In this document: positions 18,117-27,796 of the stretch, one piece after another
Layout: every line of letters begins with the position of its first letter
Position numbering within the stretch: the stretch's first letter is position 1
Assembly: GCF_013408095.1 (NCBI RefSeq)
Contig: NZ_JACBZF010000001.1
Span: 434,001 to 498,000 of the forward strand
Reading direction: 5' to 3'
Length of the DNA stretch: 64,000 bases
DNA from: Novosphingobium marinum
GTDB lineage: Bacteria; Pseudomonadota; Alphaproteobacteria; Sphingomonadales; Sphingomonadaceae
Program-made: the position numbers and the translations under genes
Notes under the pieces: model-generated
What the model saw: the letters and a program-made list of their open reading frames with translations, nothing else
What the model was told of the DNA's origin: nothing
The model's database searches: none

Positions 18117-19901
18117 TCAGTCCGCCCAGGCGGCATCCTCCAGATGGAGCTCGGCCGCTGGACGCGAACCCCAGTCGTCGATCTTCGCGCGTCCTGCAAG
18201 CCATAACCGCCGGCCCGCCGATCCATGGAGAAGAGCTTGGCCCATCTCGCTTTCGGCCGCACGAAAGGCGATGGCCTTGAACCGCGATCCGTCCTCTCCG
18301 CCCGCAATCAGGCGCACGTGATCGGTGCCGACGAGGTCTGCCTTGACGAGCCGCACCGGGCCGATGGCGACACGCGGGCCGGGCCAGCCAATGCCGAACG
18401 GTCCTGCGCTTTCGAGCGTCGTCACGAGATCCGGGGTCAGGCCACCGGGCGCGAGGGCAAGGTCGAGGAGCATCGATTGCGATGTCATCGCGGACTGCAC
18501 GGCGCTCCCGAGTTTCTCGTCCAGCCAGTCGCCAAGCGCGTCGAGCTTGTCGGCGTCCACGCTGAGCCCCGCAGCCATCGCATGTCCGCCGCCCGCAACC
18601 AGAAGTCCGGCCTCGCGCGCGGCAATGATCGCAGCGCCGAGGTCCACTCCCGCGATGGACCGCCCGGATCCCTTGCCGTGCCGGTCGTCGTCCAGCGCAA
18701 CCACGAGGGTCGGTTTGCCGGTCTTTTCCTTGATCCGTCCGGCGACAATCCCGATCACCCCCGGATGCCATCCCGTGCCCGCAACGACGATTACCGCGCG
18801 GTTGTGCTGCCGCTCCAGCTGCAACTCGGCGGCTTCCTGGACGGCGGCCTCGATGGCGCGCCGTTCCTCGTTGAGCCGGGAAAGCTGCTCGGCGATGGCG
18901 CGCGCCTCGTCCGGATCGGCGGTTGACAGCAAGCGCACGCCGAGCGTCGATTCGCCGACGCGGCCGCCGGCGTTGATCCGGGGGCCGAGCGCGAAGCCAA
19001 GATCGCTGCAGGTCGGCGCGCGGTTGAGCCGGCTTGCATCGATCAACGCCGCCAGCCCGATGTTCTCCCGCCTCGCCATGACCTTGAGCCCTTGCGCGAC
19101 GAGCGCTCGGTTGAGGCCATGCAGCGCCGCGACGTCTGCGACGGTGCCCAGTGCGACGAGATCGAGCAGCCCGAGCAGGTCGGGTTCGGGCCGCTCGGCG
19201 AAATAGCCGCGCTTACGCAAGGTGCGGACCGTCGCTACCGCAAGCAGGAATGCGACACCGACGGCAGCCAGATGGCCGTGCCCCGCGGCGACAGGCCCCT
19301 CGTCGAGCCGGTTGGGGTTCACCAGCGCAGCCGCGCGGGGAAGTTCGTGCGAGCACTTGTGATGGTCGACCACGATGACGTCGACACCGGCTTCTCCGGC
19401 CATCGCCAGCGCCTCGTGCGCCATCGCGCCGCAATCGACCGTGACGATGAGGCTGCTGCCTTCCTCGGCTATGCGTACCAGCGCCTCGCCCGAGGGGCCG
19501 TAGCCTTCCAGAAGCCGGTCGGGAATGTAGTGGCGGGCATCGTGGCCGAGCATGGCCAGCAGCCGGATCATCAGGGCCGAACTCGTGGCTCCGTCTACAT
19601 CGTAATCGCCATAGACGGTGATGGTCTCCCGCGCGAGAACGGCTTGCGCAATCCGCTCGGCGGCTGCGTCCATGTCCCGGAATTCGGAAGGATCGGGCAG
19701 GAACGCCCGAAGCGAGGGGCTGCGATGGCGCTCGATGTCCTCCGCCGCCACGCCCCGCGACAGCAGAAGCTGGGTGACGATGTCGGTATCGAGCCCGGCC
19801 GGTCCGCTCGCCGCCAGGTCCATGTTCCCGCCGCGCCAGCGCCAGCCCTTGCCGGAGAGGGATCGTTCTATGCCGAAGACATGGGAAACAGGTAGGCTCA
19901 T
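18117..19901 (-). CDS. recJ: Single-stranded-DNA-specific exonuclease RecJ
   Basis: A 594-residue 5'-3' single-strand exonuclease of the DHH family, used in RecF-pathway recombination, mismatch and base-excision repair. The metal motifs are Y-G-D-Y-D-V-D-G-A-T-S (residues 98-107), V-D-C-G, the D-H-H motif at 179-181 and G-G-H-A-M-A-A-G in the DHHA1 domain. An OB-fold follows to the C-terminus. Length is normal for the family. It lies just upstream of the tRNA-Glu pair on the same strand, with about 80 bases between. Confidence 0.96.
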   Translation of the reverse strand: MSLPVSHVFGIERSLSGKGWRWRGGNMDLAASGPAGLDTDIVTQLLLSRGVAAEDIERHRSPSLRAFLPDPSEFRDMDAAAERIAQAVLARETITVYGDYDVDGATSSALMIRLLAMLGHDARHYIPDRLLEGYGPSGEALVRIAEEGSSLIVTVDCGAMAHEALAMAGEAGVDVIVVDHHKCSHELPRAAALVNPNRLDEGPVAAGHGHLAAVGVAFLLAVATVRTLRKRGYFAERPEPDLLGLLDLVALGTVADVAALHGLNRALVAQGLKVMARRENIGLAALIDASRLNRAPTCSDLGFALGPRINAGGRVGESTLGVRLLSTADPDEARAIAEQLSRLNEERRAIEAAVQEAAELQLERQHNRAVIVVAGTGWHPGVIGIVAGRIKEKTGKPTLVVALDDDRHGKGSGRSIAGVDLGAAIIAAREAGLLVAGGGHAMAAGLSVDADKLDALGDWLDEKLGSAVQSAMTSQSMLLDLALAPGGLTPDLVTTLESAGPFGIGWPGPRVAIGPVRLVKADLVGTDHVRLIAGGEDGSRFKAIAFRAAESEMGQALLHGSAGRRLWLAGRAKIDDWGSRPAAELHLEDAAWAD

Positions 19902-19998
19902 TGCCTCGGACTAGCTTATCGAAACGTCTCTTCAAAGGGTTGGCGCATCGCTTTCGACGGGCGTTCGGGGTGTTGCCTTTCGCATCGTGGAGGCCGAT

Positions 19999-20490
19999 GT
20001 GGCGGACATGGCGGAAAATCTCCTTGTCGTCTGGCATTCGCGCACAGGAACGGCACGGGCACTTGCAGAGGCGGCGCATCGGGGCGCCGGCGAGGATGCG
20101 CGGCTCGTGCCTGCCGAGAAGGCGCAGCCCTCCGATCTGCTGGGCGCGGGCGGGTACCTGTTCTGCTGCCCGGAGAATCTGGCGACGATGAGCGGGATGA
20201 TGAAGGAAATGTTCGACCGCTGCTACTACCCCGTCCTGGGGCGGATCGAGGGGCGACCGTATGCCACGCTGATTGCCGCCGGATCGGACGGAACGGGGGC
20301 GCAGGCGCAGATCGACCGGATCGCAACCGGATGGCGCCTGCGGCGCGTTGCCGATCCCGTGATCGTCAACATGGATGCGCAGACACCCGAGGCGATTCTC
20401 GCGGAGAAAACCGTTCCCGAAAACCGTATCGAGGAAGCGCGCGAACTCGGCGAAGCGATGGGCGAAGGCCTGCGATTAGGCATTTTCTAA
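19999..20490 (+). CDS. Flavodoxin-like / NAD(P)H-dependent reductase-type protein
   Basis: A roughly 163-residue protein with a flavodoxin-like opening: the phosphate-binding loop W-H-S-R-T-G-T-A-R near residue 12 matches the T/S-x-T-G-x-T pattern for FMN, followed by P-E-N-L-A-T-M-S-G, as in flavodoxin-fold reductases. A GGAGG lies five bases before the GTG at 19999; an in-frame ATG at 20008 is the alternative start, and a GTG at 19987 is less likely. The electron donor and partner are unknown. It is divergent from recJ, with about 100 bases between. Confidence 0.75.
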   Translation: MADMAENLLVVWHSRTGTARALAEAAHRGAGEDARLVPAEKAQPSDLLGAGGYLFCCPENLATMSGMMKEMFDRCYYPVLGRIEGRPYATLIAAGSDGTGAQAQIDRIATGWRLRRVADPVIVNMDAQTPEAILAEKTVPENRIEEARELGEAMGEGLRLGIF

Positions 20491-20638
20491 GCCGATCCCG
20501 CCAAATGCGAAGCGATATTGTCTTTGCGGGACTCGACGCATGCGGGGAATTAGTGCCAATGCCCGAACCGGTTACGGGTTAGGGACGGCGCAAGTGGCCA
20601 ATGGTACGATTGCTGGAAGGGGGCGGGCCGGGCGCGGC

Positions 20639-21355
20639 ATGTCGCTGCTCTTCGCCGCGGGCGAGCGTCCCGATGCGACCGCGGTCGAAGATGCGCTCGA
20701 AAGTGCAGCCGCGAATGGTGTCAAGAGCAGCATCTCGTACCGTCCCGACGTCTCCGAAGGATGGCTCGAGCTCCTGTCCAGCGGTCTGACATTCGATCTG
20801 GTCGCGCTTCAGCCTGCCGACGCTCTGGTGCCGGATCGTCCGGTCCAGCGGATCGGAATGGGCGAGGAAAGCGGCAGCGGATGGGAGGCCGTTTCGCTCA
20901 TGCCCGGCGAGCATATCGCCAGCGGGGCCACGATGATGCCCGTCGTACGCACCATGGCCGGATTGGGAGCAGGTCTTGCCGTTTCGCTTTCGGCGCGGGC
21001 GGTCTGCTGGGAACCGGCGGGCTCCTGGGTCGAACCGCACTTTTTCGCAAAGACCGTCAATGCATGGCTCGGCGGAGGCGCGTTTCCGGCGCTGGGACTA
21101 ACCTCACTGACCCATAAGGCCGATGGGACCCTGCGCACGACGGGGCTTTTCCACCTCATCGGACAGGAACTGGTGCTGGAAACTGAAGGGTCCGATGGCG
21201 CTACGGCGGCCAAGCTGGCCATGCGGCTTATCGACCATCTCGTTTCCGAGGGCGCCTTGCGAGGGCAACGCAGCATGACCTTGCCCGACGGCGTCACGCT
21301 GATCGCATCCGCCGAGGAAGATCCCGGCACGCTCTGGGTCCGTATCGCGAGTTGA
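20639..21355 (+). CDS. Uncharacterised protein next to an AHH-type nuclease
   Basis: A 238-residue soluble protein that I cannot assign with confidence. It contains a segment with A-V-C-W-E-P-A-G-S-W and a distal G-T-L-W-V-R-I near the end, faintly like the DUF4261 group, but this is weak. No signal peptide is seen. I prefer the ATG at 20639, preceded by a purine-rich GGAAGGGGG; the open frame extends to 20540. Its stop lies three bases before the start of the nuclease-like gene, so the two are very likely cotranscribed and translationally coupled. Confidence 0.6.
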   Translation: MSLLFAAGERPDATAVEDALESAAANGVKSSISYRPDVSEGWLELLSSGLTFDLVALQPADALVPDRPVQRIGMGEESGSGWEAVSLMPGEHIASGATMMPVVRTMAGLGAGLAVSLSARAVCWEPAGSWVEPHFFAKTVNAWLGGGAFPALGLTSLTHKADGTLRTTGLFHLIGQELVLETEGSDGATAAKLAMRLIDHLVSEGALRGQRSMTLPDGVTLIASAEEDPGTLWVRIAS

Positions 21356-21358
21356 ACG

Positions 21359-21904
21359 ATGACCGGGGGCTTCGATAGGACGCGGATACCGTTCCGCGCG
21401 GTAAACCGCCGCGGTGCTCCGGACTACGATCCCGGATTGCAGAGGCATCACCTGCTTCCGCGCCAACTGCTGTCGAAACGATGCTTTGGGCGCATGTTCG
21501 ACCTGATCGGACGCAACCCCGTGGGCTTCGAGGATTTCCGGCGCAACGGGCTGCTCCTGCCCGCCAGCGACGCTGCTGCGATCCGCATGGGGCTGCCGCT
21601 TCACCGGGGGCCGCATCGCACCTACAACGAAATGGTCATCGCCCGCGTCGGCAGGATCGAACAGCTTTGGACCAGGAGGCGGGGAAGGGCTCCCGAAGCG
21701 GCACTGGAACAGGCCCTCATGCAGTTTGCGTTGCTGCAGAAGGCGCTCCGCAGAAGGCTGCTCGATACGGATGCGCGGCCGATCACACTCAATCGGCGAG
21801 ATCCCTTCGGCCAGCCGCTAGACTTTTCCGATCTCGACGCGATGGCCGAATTGCTCTGGCAAGGGTCGGAGAGCGCGACGGCCGCGCTGTCCGCCGCTAC
21901 CTGA
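21359..21904 (+). CDS. AHH-like (HNH/Endo VII superfamily) nuclease-domain protein
   Basis: A 181-residue protein. Residues 28-90 carry a pattern typical of AHH-type members of the HNH/Endo VII superfamily: Q-R-H-H-L-L-P near 28-34, then N-G-L-L-L-P, a histidine in L-P-L-H-R-G and H-R-T-Y-N near 86-90. The C-terminal half is a helical, basic region without recognisable motifs. There is no secretion signal and no toxin-delivery domain, unlike most AHH toxins. It overlaps nothing and sits three bases after the unknown gene. DNA cleavage is a family-level inference; a structural or inactive role is possible. Confidence 0.65.
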   Translation: MTGGFDRTRIPFRAVNRRGAPDYDPGLQRHHLLPRQLLSKRCFGRMFDLIGRNPVGFEDFRRNGLLLPASDAAAIRMGLPLHRGPHRTYNEMVIARVGRIEQLWTRRRGRAPEAALEQALMQFALLQKALRRRLLDTDARPITLNRRDPFGQPLDFSDLDAMAELLWQGSESATAALSAAT

Positions 21905-21907
21905 CCA

Positions 21908-23584
21908 TCAGCCTTCCGCAGCCATGTTCGCAGCGCTAAGCACGGCGCGCACGCTCGCCGTGGCAACGTCCTCGTCGATGCCGACGCCCCATATCGTGCT
22001 GCCGGATGCGGTGACGCATTCGACGTAGGCCGCCGCGCGAGCATCCGATCCGTGCCCCATCGCATGTTCGGAATAGTCGCGCACCTCGAGCTTCACGCCG
22101 AACGCCTGGTCGAGGGTGGCGATGACCGAGGAGATGAGGCCGTTGCCGCGCCCCGACACCGTCTGGACCTTGCCATCGACGCCGATCTTGCCCGAGAATA
22201 CGCGCGAGCCATCGGGCGCGCGGGTCTCGTCGTAGCCGACAAGCTGATAGTGCTGCGGGTCGTTCAGGCGGTAAACGCGCTGGAACACGTCCCAGATGTC
22301 CCCGGCCTGCAACTCACGGCCGAGCTTGTCGGCCAGCTCCTGCACATGGCGGGAGAAATGCGCCTGCAACCGCTTGGGCAGCTTGAGGCCCTGGTCCTGC
22401 TCTATCACCCAGGCGAACCCGCCCTTGCCGGATTGCGAGTTGACCCGGATCACCGCCTCATACGTGCGGCCGAGATCCGCCGGATCGATCGGCAGGTACG
22501 GAACCGCCCAGAATTCGTCGTTGCGCGTTTCCTGCGCGGCGAAACCCTTCTTGATGGCATCCTGGTGACTGCCGGAGAACGCGGTGAAGACCAGTTCGCC
22601 GCCATAGGGATGGCGTTCGGGGACCTTCAACTGGTTGCAGTACTCGACGGTGCGGATGACCTCGTCGATGTCCGAGAAATCCAGGCCCGGATCGATGCCT
22701 TGCGTGTACAGGTTGAGCGCCACGGTCACGAGGCAGCAGTTGCCCGTGCGCTCGCCGTTGCCGAAGAGGCATCCTTCCACCCGGTCCGCGCCTGCCATCA
22801 GGCCGAGCTCGGCCGCCGCAACGCCTGTCCCGCGATCGTTGTGCGTATGGAGCGAGACGACCGCGCTCTCGCGGTTGGGAAGGTTGCGGCAGAAATACTC
22901 GATCTGGTCGGCGTAGATGTTGGGCGTCGCCGCCTCGACCGTGGCCGGCAGGTTGAGGATGATCGGATGTTCGGGCGTGGGCTGGAGGACCGCCATCACC
23001 GCCTCGCAACATTCGATGGAGAAATCGACCTCGGCTGTCGAGAACGTCTCGGGCGAGTATTCGAAGTGCCAGTTGGTATCGGGATAGCGCGCGGCCTGGT
23101 CGCGCAGCACCTTCGCGCCGTTCTGCGCGATCTGGCGCACTTCGGACCGGTCCATGCCGAAGACGACCTGCCGCCACAGCGGCGACACGGCGTTGTAGAG
23201 GTGGACGATCGCCGCATGCGCGCCTTCCAGGCTCTCGAACGAACGCTCGATCAGGTCGGCGCGCGACTGGGTGAGGACCTGCACCAGCACGTCTTGCGGC
23301 ACGCGTCCGGATTTCACCAGACCGCTGATGAAATCAAACTCCGTCTGCCCGGCGCTCGGGAAGCCGACCTCGATTTCCCTGACCCCGATCTTCACGAGGA
23401 GGTCGAAAAAGCGGTTCTTCTTCTCCGCCCCCATCGGATCGATCAGCGCCTGGTTGCCGTCGCGAAGATCGGTCGAGAGCCAGCGAGGCGGCTGCGTGAT
23501 CGTGCGGCTCGGCCATTGCCGGTCGGGCAGGTCGATCTGGGGGAAGGGCCTGTACTTGGCCGCGGGGTCTTTCAGCATGGTCAT
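21908..23584 (-). CDS. leuA: 2-isopropylmalate synthase
   Basis: First step of leucine synthesis: condensation of acetyl-CoA with 2-oxoisovalerate. The 558-residue length and the opening [10 protein letters not shown] place it in the longer, second LeuA class seen in actinobacteria and some proteobacteria. Present are the substrate/metal motif T-D-L-R-D-G-N-Q, the metal-binding H-T-H-N-D-R-G and a C-terminal regulatory domain for leucine feedback. An ATG at 23584 and another two codons later are both usable. A leucine-rich leader peptide and competing hairpins lie upstream, so regulation by attenuation is likely. Confidence 0.96.
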   Translation of the reverse strand: MTMLKDPAAKYRPFPQIDLPDRQWPSRTITQPPRWLSTDLRDGNQALIDPMGAEKKNRFFDLLVKIGVREIEVGFPSAGQTEFDFISGLVKSGRVPQDVLVQVLTQSRADLIERSFESLEGAHAAIVHLYNAVSPLWRQVVFGMDRSEVRQIAQNGAKVLRDQAARYPDTNWHFEYSPETFSTAEVDFSIECCEAVMAVLQPTPEHPIILNLPATVEAATPNIYADQIEYFCRNLPNRESAVVSLHTHNDRGTGVAAAELGLMAGADRVEGCLFGNGERTGNCCLVTVALNLYTQGIDPGLDFSDIDEVIRTVEYCNQLKVPERHPYGGELVFTAFSGSHQDAIKKGFAAQETRNDEFWAVPYLPIDPADLGRTYEAVIRVNSQSGKGGFAWVIEQDQGLKLPKRLQAHFSRHVQELADKLGRELQAGDIWDVFQRVYRLNDPQHYQLVGYDETRAPDGSRVFSGKIGVDGKVQTVSGRGNGLISSVIATLDQAFGVKLEVRDYSEHAMGHGSDARAAAYVECVTASGSTIWGVGIDEDVATASVRAVLSAANMAAEG

Positions 23585-23630
23585 GGCGATACTCGTTCGG
23601 CGGTTCTGCGAAGGTCTGTTTCCATCCCCT

Positions 23631-23665
23631 GGGCGCCGTGACGCGCCCGGCTCACCGACGCGTCA
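23631..23665 (-). promoter_or_regulatory. Competing hairpins in the leuA leader
   Basis: On the minus-strand RNA, TGACGCG (23659-23665) can pair with CGCGTCA (23639-23645) in a seven-bp stem. The overlapping segment GGGCGC (23643-23648) can instead pair with GCGCCC (23631-23636). The two structures share bases and exclude each other, as expected of an attenuator between a leader peptide and leuA. There is no obvious U-run, so the control could be translational or Rho-dependent. Confidence 0.5.
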
Positions 23666-23667
23666 GC

Positions 23668-23718
23668 TCACGCCCAAGGGCGGGTAAGTCGCAGGGTTAG
23701 GCCAAGCCGAATGATCAT
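23668..23718 (-). CDS. leuL: leuA leader peptide, 16 residues
   Basis: A short ORF reads MIIRLGLTLRLTRPWA before its stop and ends 84 bases before leuA. Four of the 16 codons are leucine and two are isoleucine, far above chance, which is the mark of an amino-acid-sensing leader peptide. Ribosome stalling at the leucine codons when charged tRNA-Leu is scarce would favour one of the competing hairpins downstream. A clear Shine-Dalgarno is not seen, so translation is inferred from composition and position. Confidence 0.6.
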   Translation of the reverse strand: MIIRLGLTLRLTRPWA

Positions 23719-23777
23719 GCCGCAGCCTATGCGGTGCGCGGTCCCAAAAGTAAAGTGCCGGGAACCCTCCAGGCGTA

Positions 23778-24164
23778 TCAGCCGCAGCGCAGGTCGCGGA
23801 TGACGCCGGTGGTGTCGATCATAACGTTCAGGCGGTCTGCCCGATTGTCCATCGTCACGACGTCGTTCGGTGTCACGAAGCGGATGCCAGCCGGAGCCTT
23901 CTCGCCAAGTGCAGCGGTGATCCGGTCGCGCACTTCGGGCGTGTCGGTCTGGCCGACGAACTCTGCGCCGTCGGGCGCTCCGCAGGTCGAGGCGGCGGGG
24001 TCCGTTACCGTGCCGGGTTCCACCGCCGGGGTCGGTGACGCGGTCGGCACTACGATCTCGAAGTCGTCCTCGGACTCGCCTGCCTGCTGGTTGCAGGCGG
24101 CAAGCGCCAGACACGATGCAAGAGCCAGAGCGAGGGGCTTAACGGCTATCGACATGGAACGCAT
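23778..24164 (-). CDS. Lipoprotein with peptidase inhibitor I78-like domain
   Basis: A 128-residue secreted lipoprotein: the signal ends in L-A-L-A-A-C with the acylated Cys near residue 23. A Pro/Thr-rich linker follows, then an I78-type domain (C-G-A-P-D-G-A-E-F-V-G-Q-T, then R-F-V-T-P-N-D-V-V-T-M-D and a final I-R-D-L-R-C-G). This small alphaproteobacterial family is classed with potato-inhibitor-I-like serine protease inhibitors. GGAAGG sits nine bases before the ATG at 24164, supporting that start. It lies downstream of ilvC on the same strand, with about 80 bases between. Confidence 0.82.
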   Translation of the reverse strand: MRSMSIAVKPLALALASCLALAACNQQAGESEDDFEIVVPTASPTPAVEPGTVTDPAASTCGAPDGAEFVGQTDTPEVRDRITAALGEKAPAGIRFVTPNDVVTMDNRADRLNVMIDTTGVIRDLRCG

Positions 24165-24245
24165 TGCTATCGACCTTCCACCAATCATGACCTGTCCGGT
24201 CCGAAACCGACTCCGGAAATCCCGGAGCCGGCGCGGCAATTAGCC

Positions 24246-25370
<1,125 letters not shown>

Positions 25371-25889
25371 TCAGGGAGCCTCGGCTCCCCGCATCATGCC
25401 CACGATCCCGGTGCGCCCAACCTCGACGAGGCCGAGTTCGCGCATGAGCGCGATGAACCTGTCGACCTTTTCGGGTGAGCCGGTGATCTCGAATATGAAG
25501 CTGGTGATCGTCGAATCGACGACCTTGGCGCGGAACACGTCGGCAAGGCGCAGCGCCTCGACCCGGTCGTCGCCTTCGCCCGAGACCTTGATCAGTGCAA
25601 GCTCGCGCTCGACGTGCGGGCCGAGTTCGGTGAGGTCCGAAACCCGGTGGACGGGCACCAGCCGTTCGAGCTGCGCGTGGATCTGGTCGATTTGCGAGGG
25701 AGGGCCGTGAGTGACGATCGTGATCCGGCTGACGGCATGGTTCTCGGTGATGTCGGCGACGGTCAGGCTGTCGATGTTGTAGCCGCGGGCGGTGAAGAGC
25801 CCGGCGATCTTCGCAAGGATGCCCGCCTCGTTGTCGACAACGACCGTCAGGACGTGCCGTTCGGATTCCTCGTGGTGGATTTTCATCAT
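25371..25889 (-). CDS. ilvN: Acetolactate synthase small (regulatory) subunit
   Basis: A 172-residue ACT-domain protein that activates the catalytic subunit and confers valine feedback. The N-terminal ACT motif V-V-D-N-E-A-G-I-L-A-K-I-A-G-L-F and R-G-Y-N-I-D-S-L-T-V are intact, and the C-terminal ALS_ss-type domain ends in V-G-R-T-G-I-V-G-M-M-R-G. The start is one of two adjacent ATGs (M-M-K-I-H-H). The gene begins eight bases after the ilvB stop, so the two are cotranscribed. Confidence 0.96.
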   Translation of the reverse strand: MMKIHHEESERHVLTVVVDNEAGILAKIAGLFTARGYNIDSLTVADITENHAVSRITIVTHGPPSQIDQIHAQLERLVPVHRVSDLTELGPHVERELALIKVSGEGDDRVEALRLADVFRAKVVDSTITSFIFEITGSPEKVDRFIALMRELGLVEVGRTGIVGMMRGAEAP

Positions 25890-25897
25890 GTCGGCTT

Positions 25898-27640
25898 TCA
25901 GACCAGCGCCTTGGCTTCGTCGTCCATCGTGCCGGCGACGGCGTCGCCGTGGAGAAGCATTTCGGTATGCGCTGCGCCCGACGGGATCATCGGGAAGCAG
26001 TTCGCCTCGTTGTGGACGCGGCAATCGACGATGACCGGGCCGGGATGGTCGACCATCGCCCTGATGCCGTCATCCAGCTGGGACTGGTCCTCGATCAGGA
26101 TGCCCTTCCAGCCATATGCCTCTGCCAGGCGGACGAAATCGGGCAGGCTGTCCGAATAGGAACTGGAGTACCGGCTTTCATAGGTCAGTTCCTGCCACTG
26201 GCGGACCATGCCCATCCATTCGTTATTGAGGATGAAGACCTTGACCGGCAGGCGGTACTGGCTGGCAGTCCCCATCTCCTGGATATTCATCTGGATCGAT
26301 GCGTCGCCCGCGATGTCGATGACGAGGTCGTCCGGATTGCCGAGCTGCGCGCCGATCGCGGCGGGCAGGCCATAGCCCATCGTCCCGAGCCCGCCCGACG
26401 TCAGCCAGCGGTTGGGACTGAAGAAGTGAAAGTGCTGCGCCGCCCACATCTGGTGCTGGCCGACCTCGGTCGAGATGATCGGGTCGCGATCCTTCGTCAG
26501 CTCGAAAAGCCGCTCTACCGCGAATTGCGGCATGATAATCGTATCGGGTTTCGGGTAAGCGAGGCTCCTGCGCTCGCGCCACTCGCCGACCTCGGCCTGC
26601 CACTTCGAGAGGTCGCCTGCCTTGCGCGATCCCCATGCATCCAGGATCTGGCCGAGCACCTTGGCGCAATCGCCCACGATGGGAAGATCGACGACAACCG
26701 TCTTGTTGATCGACGCACGATCGATATCGATGTGGATCTTCTGCGAATGCGGCGAGAAGGCGTCGAGCCTGCCGGTGACGCGATCGTCGAACCGGGCGCC
26801 GACCGCGATGACGAGGTCGGCCTTGTTCATCGCCATGTTCGCTTCGAACGTGCCGTGCATGCCGAGCATGCCCAGCCAGTCGGGATGGTCGGCGGGGAAT
26901 GCTCCAAGGCCCATTAGCGTGGACGTGAGAGGCGCGCCGGTCTTCTTCTGAAGCTCGCGAAGCAGTTCGGTTGCGCGCGGCCCCGAGTTGACGACGCCGC
27001 CGCCGGTGTAGAGCACCGGGCGCTTCGCAGCCGCGATCATCTCGACGGCGCGCGCGATCTCGTCTTGGGTGCCTTCGACTTGCGGGGCATAGCGCGCGCT
27101 GCGGCGCGGTTCCTGGTCGGCCCATGTGGCCGAGGCGATCTGCACGTCCTTCGGAATGTCGATGAGGACGGGGCCGGGTCGACCCTCGGTCGCGATCTGG
27201 AACGCTTCCGCGATGGTGTCCGCGAGGAGCTCGGGGTCCTTAACGAGGTAATTGTGCTTGGTGCAGTGGCGCGAGATTCCGACGGTGTCGGCTTCCTGGA
27301 ACGCGTCCGAACCGATGAGCGCGGTTGGCACCTGCCCGGTGATCACGACAAGCGGGATCGAGTCCATGTAGGCATCGGCGATGCCGGTGACCGCATTGGT
27401 AGCGCCCGGTCCCGAGGTGACGAGAACTACGCCCGGCTTGCCCGTCGACCGCGCGTAGCCTTCCGCCGCATGCGCGGCACCGGCTTCGTGCCGCACGAGG
27501 ATGTGGCGGATTCGCTCGTCGTCGAAAAGGGCATCGTAGATCGGCAGCACCGCGCCGCCGGGGTAGCCGAAAACGAATTCGACGCCTTGCCGAACGAGGC
27601 TTTCGACCAGGATGTTTGCGCCGCTGCGCTCCTCAGTCAC
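25898..27640 (-). CDS. ilvB: Acetolactate synthase large (catalytic) subunit
   Basis: A 580-residue thiamine diphosphate enzyme, first common step of branched-chain amino acid synthesis. It shows F-G-Y-P-G-G-A-V-L-P near the start, the activating glutamate in V-R-H-E-A-G-A-A-H-A-A-E-G-Y, and the Mg/TPP motif G-D-A-S-I-Q-M-N. I chose the GTG at 27640 because AAGGA lies seven bases upstream; an in-frame TTG at 27661 would add seven residues. A 25-codon upstream ORF ends one base before this GTG. Confidence 0.95.
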   Translation of the reverse strand: MTEERSGANILVESLVRQGVEFVFGYPGGAVLPIYDALFDDERIRHILVRHEAGAAHAAEGYARSTGKPGVVLVTSGPGATNAVTGIADAYMDSIPLVVITGQVPTALIGSDAFQEADTVGISRHCTKHNYLVKDPELLADTIAEAFQIATEGRPGPVLIDIPKDVQIASATWADQEPRRSARYAPQVEGTQDEIARAVEMIAAAKRPVLYTGGGVVNSGPRATELLRELQKKTGAPLTSTLMGLGAFPADHPDWLGMLGMHGTFEANMAMNKADLVIAVGARFDDRVTGRLDAFSPHSQKIHIDIDRASINKTVVVDLPIVGDCAKVLGQILDAWGSRKAGDLSKWQAEVGEWRERRSLAYPKPDTIIMPQFAVERLFELTKDRDPIISTEVGQHQMWAAQHFHFFSPNRWLTSGGLGTMGYGLPAAIGAQLGNPDDLVIDIAGDASIQMNIQEMGTASQYRLPVKVFILNNEWMGMVRQWQELTYESRYSSSYSDSLPDFVRLAEAYGWKGILIEDQSQLDDGIRAMVDHPGPVIVDCRVHNEANCFPMIPSGAAHTEMLLHGDAVAGTMDDEAKALV

Positions 27641-27641
27641 G

Positions 27642-27719
27642 TCAATGTCCTTCAAAAGCAATTCTTACCATGCCCCCGGAACAACATGACCCGGCACGAC
27701 AACCGCCGTGCCGGGTCAT
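27642..27719 (-). CDS. Possible 25-residue upstream ORF coupled to ilvB
   Basis: The ATG at 27719 is preceded by GGAGAGG and opens an ORF whose TGA stop is followed after one base by the ilvB GTG. The peptide is rich in Gly, Arg and Cys (three cysteines within the first 13 residues) and poor in Ile, Leu and Val, so it is not a classical branched-chain attenuator peptide. Its start codon lies inside a 13-bp hairpin. Translational coupling is plausible; expression is unproven. Confidence 0.4.
   Translation of the reverse strand: MTRHGGCRAGSCCSGGMVRIAFEGH
27686..27719 (-). promoter_or_regulatory. Perfect 13-bp hairpin upstream of ilvB
   Basis: ATGACCCGGCACG and CGTGCCGGGTCAT pair without mismatch around an eight-base loop (27699-27706). 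On the minus-strand transcript the stem begins at the upstream ORF's own ATG. No U-run follows, so it is not a standard intrinsic terminator for miaA; control of ilvB translation or Rho-dependent termination is possible. Further upstream TTGACA (27788-27793) could be a -35 element, with a poor -10. Confidence 0.6.
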
Positions 27720-27796
27720 CCTCTCCAACCCTTCGCCTTCCAGGGAGCAACTTTATTTGCGGCGCGGGTAGGGCACACAAAATAATATGTCAAGAC

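Noticed and set aside
27299..27312. GAAC-N6-GAAC resembling a LexA box inside ilvB
   Set aside because: The spacer is six, not seven, and the site lies in coding sequence.
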